Shown in pieces: positions 59,097-64,000 of a stretch of 64,000 nt of DNA. Within the stretch, counting starts at the first letter, position 1; each line of letters opens with the position of its first letter. The stretch comes from Salinibacterium sp. dk2585. GTDB taxonomy: Bacteria > Actinomycetota > Actinomycetes > Actinomycetales > Microbacteriaceae. The notes under the pieces were generated by a model that saw nothing but the letters and a program-made list of their open reading frames with translations, was not told the origin of the DNA and did no database searches. The stretch covers positions 2,666,001 through 2,730,000 of the forward strand of contig NZ_CP042856.1 of NCBI RefSeq assembly GCF_008001035.1, read 5' to 3'. The translations under genes were made by a program, and so were the position numbers.

Positions 59097-61363
59097 CCCC
59101 GACGCCCGCGACATCCGGGCTCATCGACCTGGACCTCGCCGTGCAGGGGATGACGTGCGCCTCCTGCGCGGCCCGCATCGAGAAGCGACTCAACAAGCTC
59201 GACGGCGTTGAGGCATCGGTCAACTACGCGACGGAGAAGGCGAGCGTGCGGTTCCCCGAGATGCTCGACCCTGCGCTGCTGATCGCCGAGGTCGAGAAGG
59301 CGGGCTACACGGCGCAACTGCCACCGCCCCCGAGCGAGCAGCACGACCCGCACGCCGAGCACATGGCCGACCTCGGCGAGCGCGAGCTGTCATCGCTCAA
59401 GCACCGGCTCATCGTGAGCACGATCCTCGCCGTGCCCGTCGTCGTGCTCGCGATGGTGCCCGCGTTGCAGTTCACCTACTGGCAGTGGCTGTCGCTGACC
59501 CTCGCGGCGCCCGTCGTCGTGTGGGGCGGGGCACCATTCCACCGCGCGACCTGGATCAACCTGCGCCACGGCGCCGCCACGATGGACACCCTCATCACGG
59601 TGGGCACCTTCTCCGCCCTCGCCTGGTCGGTGTATGCCCTCTTCTTCGGACACGCGGGAATGCCGGGCATGACGCACGGCTTCGAGTTCACCCTCGAGCC
59701 CACCTCGGGTGCCGGCAACATCTACCTCGAGGTCGCCGCCGCCGTCACCGTCTTCGTGCTCGCCGGTCGCTACTTCGAGCACCGGGCGAAGCGCCGCGCC
59801 GGCGACGCACTCCGCTCGCTCCTCGACCTCGGAGCCAAGGACGTCGCGGTCCTGCGCAACGGCCAGGAACAGCGGATGCCCGTGGCCCAGCTGACCGTCG
59901 GCGACGCGTTCGTCGTGCGGCCGGGTGAGAAGATCGCCACCGACGGTGTGGTCACCTCCGGGGCATCCGCCGTTGATCGCAGCATGTTGACGGGCGAGTC
60001 GGTTCCCGTCGAGGTCGGCATCGGCGACGCGGTCGTCGGCGCCACCACCAACGTGAGCGGACGACTCGTCGTGCGCGCCACCCGCGTGGGCAGTGACACG
60101 CAACTCGCCCAGATGGCGCGGCTCGTGGAGCAGGCACAGTCGGGCAAGGCCGAGGTGCAGCGCCTCGCCGATCGCATCTCGGGCATCTTCGTGCCCACTG
60201 TCTTCGTCATCGCGGCCGTCACGCTCACTGTGTGGCTCCTGTCGGGCGCGACCCCCGAGTTCGCCTTCACGGCGGCCGTCGCGGTGCTCATCATCGCGTG
60301 CCCGTGCGCGCTCGGACTCGCGACCCCCACCGCCCTCCTCGTCGGCACGGGACGCGGGGCGCAACTGGGCATCATCATCCGCGGCCCAGAGGTGCTCGAA
60401 TCCACCCGCCGCATCGACACCGTCGTACTCGACAAGACCGGCACGGTCACCGAAGGGCGGATGTCGCTGCTCGACGTGATCGCAGGCGATTCGACCACCC
60501 CCGAAGAGGCGTTGAGGCTTGCCGGTGCGCTCGAGGCGGCGTCTGAGCATCCGATCGCCCGGGCCATCGCGGACGCCGCGTCTGCCCAGGGTGAGCTGCC
60601 TGCACCCGAGTCGTTCGAGAACGTCGAGGGCCTCGGCGTGCAGGGTGTCGTCGACGGCCACGCGGTCGTCGTCGGCAGGCCGAGCCTGCTGGCCGACTGG
60701 GGACTCGCGCTCGATGAGACCCTCGCGCAGGCGCAGCGTGAGGCCGCGGCATCCGGTCGCACCTCAATCGCAGTCGGCTGGGACGGTGCCGCCAGGGCAG
60801 TCCTCGTCATCGCTGACACGATCAAGCCGACAAGCGCAGAGGCGATCGCATCACTCAAGGCGCTCGGGCTGACACCGGTGCTGCTGACGGGCGACAACGA
60901 GGCGGTCGCGCGCGAGGTCGGCGCCGAGGCGGGCATCGAGCAGGTGTTCGCCGATGTGCTGCCGGGCGACAAGGTGGATGTCATCACCCGTCTTCAGAGT
61001 GAGGGGCACGTCGTCGCGATGGTCGGCGACGGCATCAACGACGCCCCCGCGCTAGCGCAAGCCGACCTGGGCCTCTCGATGGGCACCGGCACCGACATCG
61101 CGATCGAGGCGAGCGACCTCACCCTCGTGCAGGGCGACCTGCGCTCGGTGGCGGATGCGATCACGCTGTCACGCAGGACGCTCGGGACGATCAAGGGCAA
61201 CCTGTTCTGGGCGTTCGCGTACAACGTGGCCGCGATCCCGCTGGCGGCGCTCGGGCTCCTCAATCCCATGATCGCGGGGGCGGCGATGGCGTTCTCGAGC
61301 GTGTTCGTGGTGACCAACAGCCTGCGGCTGCGGGGGTTCACCCCCGATCGACGCTTCCAGTAG
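59093..61363 (+). CDS. copA: Copper-exporting P1B-type ATPase CopA
   Basis: 756 residues. N-terminal HMA domain ([20 protein letters not shown]), eight membrane helices, the TGES actuator loop ([11 protein letters not shown]), CPC in [15 protein letters not shown] at 403-405, phosphorylated Asp446 in [18 protein letters not shown] and [16 protein letters not shown] near 644. Pumps Cu(I) out with ATP. Operon with copZ under CsoR. Confidence 0.95.
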   Translation: MTPTPATSGLIDLDLAVQGMTCASCAARIEKRLNKLDGVEASVNYATEKASVRFPEMLDPALLIAEVEKAGYTAQLPPPPSEQHDPHAEHMADLGERELSSLKHRLIVSTILAVPVVVLAMVPALQFTYWQWLSLTLAAPVVVWGGAPFHRATWINLRHGAATMDTLITVGTFSALAWSVYALFFGHAGMPGMTHGFEFTLEPTSGAGNIYLEVAAAVTVFVLAGRYFEHRAKRRAGDALRSLLDLGAKDVAVLRNGQEQRMPVAQLTVGDAFVVRPGEKIATDGVVTSGASAVDRSMLTGESVPVEVGIGDAVVGATTNVSGRLVVRATRVGSDTQLAQMARLVEQAQSGKAEVQRLADRISGIFVPTVFVIAAVTLTVWLLSGATPEFAFTAAVAVLIIACPCALGLATPTALLVGTGRGAQLGIIIRGPEVLESTRRIDTVVLDKTGTVTEGRMSLLDVIAGDSTTPEEALRLAGALEAASEHPIARAIADAASAQGELPAPESFENVEGLGVQGVVDGHAVVVGRPSLLADWGLALDETLAQAQREAAASGRTSIAVGWDGAARAVLVIADTIKPTSAEAIASLKALGLTPVLLTGDNEAVAREVGAEAGIEQVFADVLPGDKVDVITRLQSEGHVVAMVGDGINDAPALAQADLGLSMGTGTDIAIEASDLTLVQGDLRSVADAITLSRRTLGTIKGNLFWAFAYNVAAIPLAALGLLNPMIAGAAMAFSSVFVVTNSLRLRGFTPDRRFQ

Positions 61364-61372
61364 AGGCAGCCA

Positions 61373-62626
61373 CTACTCCGCGAGTGAGCCGTGCGTGAGG
61401 CGCCCGTCGATCATGGTCGCGACGACGCGGGCACGCATGGCGCGCCCGTCGAAGGGCGTGTTGCGCGAGAGGCTGTAGTGCTGTTCTGCGTCGACGATCC
61501 AGTCGCCGGCGGGTTGCACGACGCAGAGTGTTGCCGGTTCCCCGACCCCCACGGGACGACCCGCGACCTCGGCGATCCGACCGACGAGGGCGGGCGTGTG
61601 CGACATCACCCGGGCGACCGCATCCCAGTCGGTCACGCCACCCTCCGTGAGCACCTCCGCGACGATCGGCAGGGCCGTCTCGAGCGCCGTGAGCCCGAAG
61701 GCCGCCTCCGTCCAGGGCTTACGCTTCGTCTCCATGGGATGCGGCGCGTGGTCAGTGCCGATCACGTCGATCGTGCCGTCGCGGAGTGCGGCACGCAACG
61801 CCTCGATGTCGCCCCCTGACCGCAGCGGCGGATTGACCTTGAGCTCGGGGCCGCGCTCGAGTGCGTCATCGTCACTCACCATGAGGTGGTGGGGCGTGAC
61901 CTCGGCGGTGACGGGCAGGCCGCGGCGTTTCGCGTCACGCACGAGCTCGACCGTGCCCGCCGTCGACACGTGGCAGACATGCAGGTGGCCGCCGGTCTCC
62001 TCCGCGAGGGCGATATCGCGCGCGACGATCGCCTCCTCCCCCGCGACGGGCCAGCCGGGGGCGCCCGCGGCATCCGCCACTCGCTCATTGATGACGCCGG
62101 CACCCACGATCTCGGGATGCTGCGCATGCTGCGCGAAGACGGTGCCGAGGCGAGCCATGCGCGCGAGGGTCTCGCGCACCAGGGCGTCGGCGCTGAGGCA
62201 TTTGCCGTCGTCGGAGAACACCGTCACACCCTCGGCGGCGAGCGCCTCATGATCGGTGAGCTCCTCGCCGACGAGGCCGACGCTCGCGGCCGCGATGGGG
62301 TGCACGCGAGCGGATGCGCCCTCAGCCCGGGCGCGGATGTCGCGCACGCGCTCGACCGTGTCAGTGACGGGGGTGAGATTGGCCATCGCAAAGACGTCGG
62401 TGTAGCCGCCGGCGGCGGCGGCACGCGTCCCCGTCGCGATGGTCTCGGAGGTTTCGCCGCCTGGCTCACGCAGGTGCGTGTGCAGGTCGACAAACCCGGG
62501 AAGCACGACAAAGGGATGCTCGGGATTCTCCTGCGATGGCGTGATCGACGCGATCACCCCGCGCTCGATCCGAATATCGACAATCTCACTGCCGCCCGCG
62601 ATGCGGACCCCACGAATGCCGGTCAT
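61373..62626 (-). CDS. pyrC: Dihydroorotase (class I)
   Basis: 417 residues. Metal site VDLHTHLREPGGE, VFSDDGKCL (bridging Asp in class I), TPHHL and GTDHAPHPMETK, AFGLTALE. Interconverts dihydroorotate and N-carbamoyl-aspartate. Start overlaps the PyrK-like gene (ATGA); no pyrB or carAB adjoins, unlike normal biosynthetic pyr operons, which raises a catabolic role. Confidence 0.91.
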   Translation of the reverse strand: MTGIRGVRIAGGSEIVDIRIERGVIASITPSQENPEHPFVVLPGFVDLHTHLREPGGETSETIATGTRAAAAGGYTDVFAMANLTPVTDTVERVRDIRARAEGASARVHPIAAASVGLVGEELTDHEALAAEGVTVFSDDGKCLSADALVRETLARMARLGTVFAQHAQHPEIVGAGVINERVADAAGAPGWPVAGEEAIVARDIALAEETGGHLHVCHVSTAGTVELVRDAKRRGLPVTAEVTPHHLMVSDDDALERGPELKVNPPLRSGGDIEALRAALRDGTIDVIGTDHAPHPMETKRKPWTEAAFGLTALETALPIVAEVLTEGGVTDWDAVARVMSHTPALVGRIAEVAGRPVGVGEPATLCVVQPAGDWIVDAEQHYSLSRNTPFDGRAMRARVVATMIDGRLTHGSLAE

Positions 62627-63504
62627 GCCGCAACCTCGCCCTCTCCCCTATCGACGATGACATCGAAGACCGGACCGTCGACACACACCAGCGGCCCCTC
62701 CTCGTTGGCTGCGCCAGCGACTGGCGCCGCACATCCATGGCAGTACCCGAGACCGCACGCCATGTGCGCTTCAAGGGATACCTGGACCGCTGAACCCCAT
62801 TCGGCCGCGAGTTCCGCGGCAAGCCGGGTGAGTCGGTTCGATCCGCACACCATGATGACGTCGGGCCGATCAGTCTCAAAGCGCTCACGGAGCAACCCCG
62901 CAAGGGCGCCGACCGAACTGGTGCCCTCATCGTCACTCACCGCGACCGCGTCGACGCCGAGCTCAGCACAGTCGTTTTCGCCGATCACCGACTGACGGGC
63001 ATTCGCGCTGAGCACGGCGGTGACGTGGACACCCGAGGGGGCGGCATCCTCCGCAACACCCATGACCGCGCACACACCGATGCCGCGGCCAATGAGCAGG
63101 GCACGTCGCGCCCCCGTCGGAATCTCGAACCCGCGGCCGAGCGGACCAGTGACGACGACGCGGTCGCCCGAAGTGAGCCCCGTCAGGGCAGCGGTGCCGC
63201 GGCCGACGACGTTGTAGATGAGTTCGATGATGCCCGTGGCGACCCGGCGCCGGTGGATCGCCATCGGTCGCGGCAGCAGGATGCGTGACCCGGTCGACTC
63301 CGGCACCGTCACCATGACGAACTGCCCAGCCAGTGCCGTCGCTGCGATCTCGGGAGCGTGGAGAACGAGCCGGTGGTACCGGCCACCGATGAGTTCATGC
63401 TCCGCGACGACCGCCGACTCCCAGGTCGGATCAGGTCGATGCGTTGTCTCGTCGGGCCGAGGGGTGATGAGCCCGTCGAGGCCCGCAGTGCCGGTCGAGC
63501 TCAT
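62623..63504 (-). CDS. PyrK-like dihydroorotate dehydrogenase electron-transfer subunit
   Basis: 293 residues from ATG 63504. FAD domain (RILLPRPMAIHRRR), NAD domain (RRALLIGRGIGVCAVMGVAE) and the PyrK-type 2Fe-2S cluster HMACGLGYCHGCAAPV with a further Cys in PLVCVDGP. Links NAD+ to a PyrD dehydrogenase, which should lie nearby but is not in the window. Overlaps its neighbours on both sides by 4 nt. Confidence 0.87.
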   Translation of the reverse strand: MSSTGTAGLDGLITPRPDETTHRPDPTWESAVVAEHELIGGRYHRLVLHAPEIAATALAGQFVMVTVPESTGSRILLPRPMAIHRRRVATGIIELIYNVVGRGTAALTGLTSGDRVVVTGPLGRGFEIPTGARRALLIGRGIGVCAVMGVAEDAAPSGVHVTAVLSANARQSVIGENDCAELGVDAVAVSDDEGTSSVGALAGLLRERFETDRPDVIMVCGSNRLTRLAAELAAEWGSAVQVSLEAHMACGLGYCHGCAAPVAGAANEEGPLVCVDGPVFDVIVDRGEGEVAA

Positions 63505-64000
63505 GCCGCGGCATCCAGTCGTGTCATGGCGCGCAGCAGCACGGTCGTGCCATGGGCGAGTTCGTCCGCGGTGGTGAACTCTTCGGGCACGTGGCTGAGT
63601 CCGTCGCGGCTCGGCACGAAGATCATGCCGGCTGGCACGACACGGTTGATCTGCTGACTGTCGTGGCTGGCACCGCTGGGAAGGATGCGGTAACTGAGCC
63701 CGGCATCGGCGGCGCCGGCCGCGATGTGGTCGACGATCCACGAGGGCAACACGACTGGCGAGGTGTCACCAATGACTTCGACACTCACCTCGGTGCCCTG
63801 GTGGTTGGCGATGCGTTCGAATGCAGCTGCGAGGGCCTCTCCTGTGCGTCGCTGGCGATCACTGTCGATGTCGCGCACGTCGACCGTGAAGACGACCCTG
63901 CCTGGGATCGTCGTAATGGACCCGGGGTGCACGTCGAGGCGCCCCACGGTCACGCGGGTGCCGTGGTGCTCGGGATCAGTCGCGATCGCCTGGCAGGCGA
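63501..64000 (-). CDS. M20 family amidohydrolase (carbamoylase/allantoate type), 5' end cut
   Basis: 166 C-terminal residues; the frame continues past the right edge. TVGRLDVHPGSITTIPGRVV, VDVRDIDSDRQRR, LPSGASHDSQQINRVVPAGM and IFVPSRDGLSHVPEEFT match Zn-dependent N-carbamoyl-L-amino acid hydrolases, ureidopropionases and allantoate amidohydrolases (lid and metal His). Beside dihydroorotase the natural substrate would be N-carbamoyl-L-aspartate (ureidosuccinase). Stop overlaps the PyrK-like start as ATGA. Confidence 0.85.
   Translation of the reverse strand, partial: ACQAIATDPEHHGTRVTVGRLDVHPGSITTIPGRVVFTVDVRDIDSDRQRRTGEALAAAFERIANHQGTEVSVEVIGDTSPVVLPSWIVDHIAAGAADAGLSYRILPSGASHDSQQINRVVPAGMIFVPSRDGLSHVPEEFTTADELAHGTTVLLRAMTRLDAAA

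Noticed and set aside
59390-60661. 423-codon minus-strand frame in copA
   Set aside because: Shadow of the CopA coding strand, which carries all P-type ATPase motifs.

Overview
The window is high-GC (roughly two-thirds G+C by eye) chromosomal DNA from an actinobacterium, most probably a Microbacteriaceae-like member of the Micrococcales. Pointers are the menaquinone pathway (menF, menD, menA, menB, menC, menG and a long-chain polyprenyl synthase), System II cytochrome c assembly (ccsB, resB, ccdA, a TlpA/ResA lipoprotein), a 32-residue bS22 ribosomal protein typical of Actinobacteria, many GTG/TTG starts and weak U-tracts after terminators. There is no rRNA operon and no CRISPR array. Genus assignment is inference.

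Layout. 1-3207: a leftward operon of an asparaginase, a polysaccharide-deacetylase-superfamily hydrolase and an MFS transporter. 3387-5105: small membrane and hypothetical genes. 5106-6026: gene-poor DNA. 6027-9750: a compact integrative element of about 3.7 kb in the 3' end of a tRNA-Met gene, with a RepSA-like HUH initiator, a three-CxxC mini-protein, an unknown membrane protein, an HTH regulator, paired palindromic operators and a tyrosine integrase whose stop codon lies in the att core; no transfer genes are seen. 9817-17513: tRNA-Thr, acyl-CoA dehydrogenase, SDR, GH13 alpha-glucosidase with a LacI-type operator, two paralogous M23 peptidases and an inositol-monophosphatase-family enzyme. 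17603-19793: a decayed MacB-like permease and an IS481-family insertion abutting tRNA-Tyr.

19905-31863: a DUF559 protein, LacI regulator, lytic transglycosylase, YajQ, cardiolipin synthase, acyltransferase, a Rieske oxygenase with its reductase and divergent PadR regulator, a ferredoxin-NADP reductase and a polyprenyl synthase. 31905-44696: menaquinone synthesis and then the overlapping cytochrome c assembly operon, which together build much of the respiratory chain. 44869-57686: housekeeping genes (aspS, bS22, trkH/trkA, proC, tadA, upp), thiol and stress proteins and several regulators. 58351-61363: tRNA-Arg and a CsoR-controlled copZ-copA copper-efflux module. 61373-64000: an overlapping operon of dihydroorotase, a PyrK-like electron-transfer subunit and a truncated M20 amidohydrolase, a combination that would fit orotate catabolism.

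Intergenic space carries several families of palindromic or tandem repeats. One hairpin family (core GCTGAGACGACACTCAAGC) has three copies at gene ends. A second family (GGGTTGAGTA...GTATCGAAACC) has four copies, one of them inside menD in frame and one overlapping the end of menC. A third is built on GAGTGGCCAAA, and a run of 21-bp units follows aspS. With the tRNA element and the possible imide and orotate operons, these are the least routine parts of the window.
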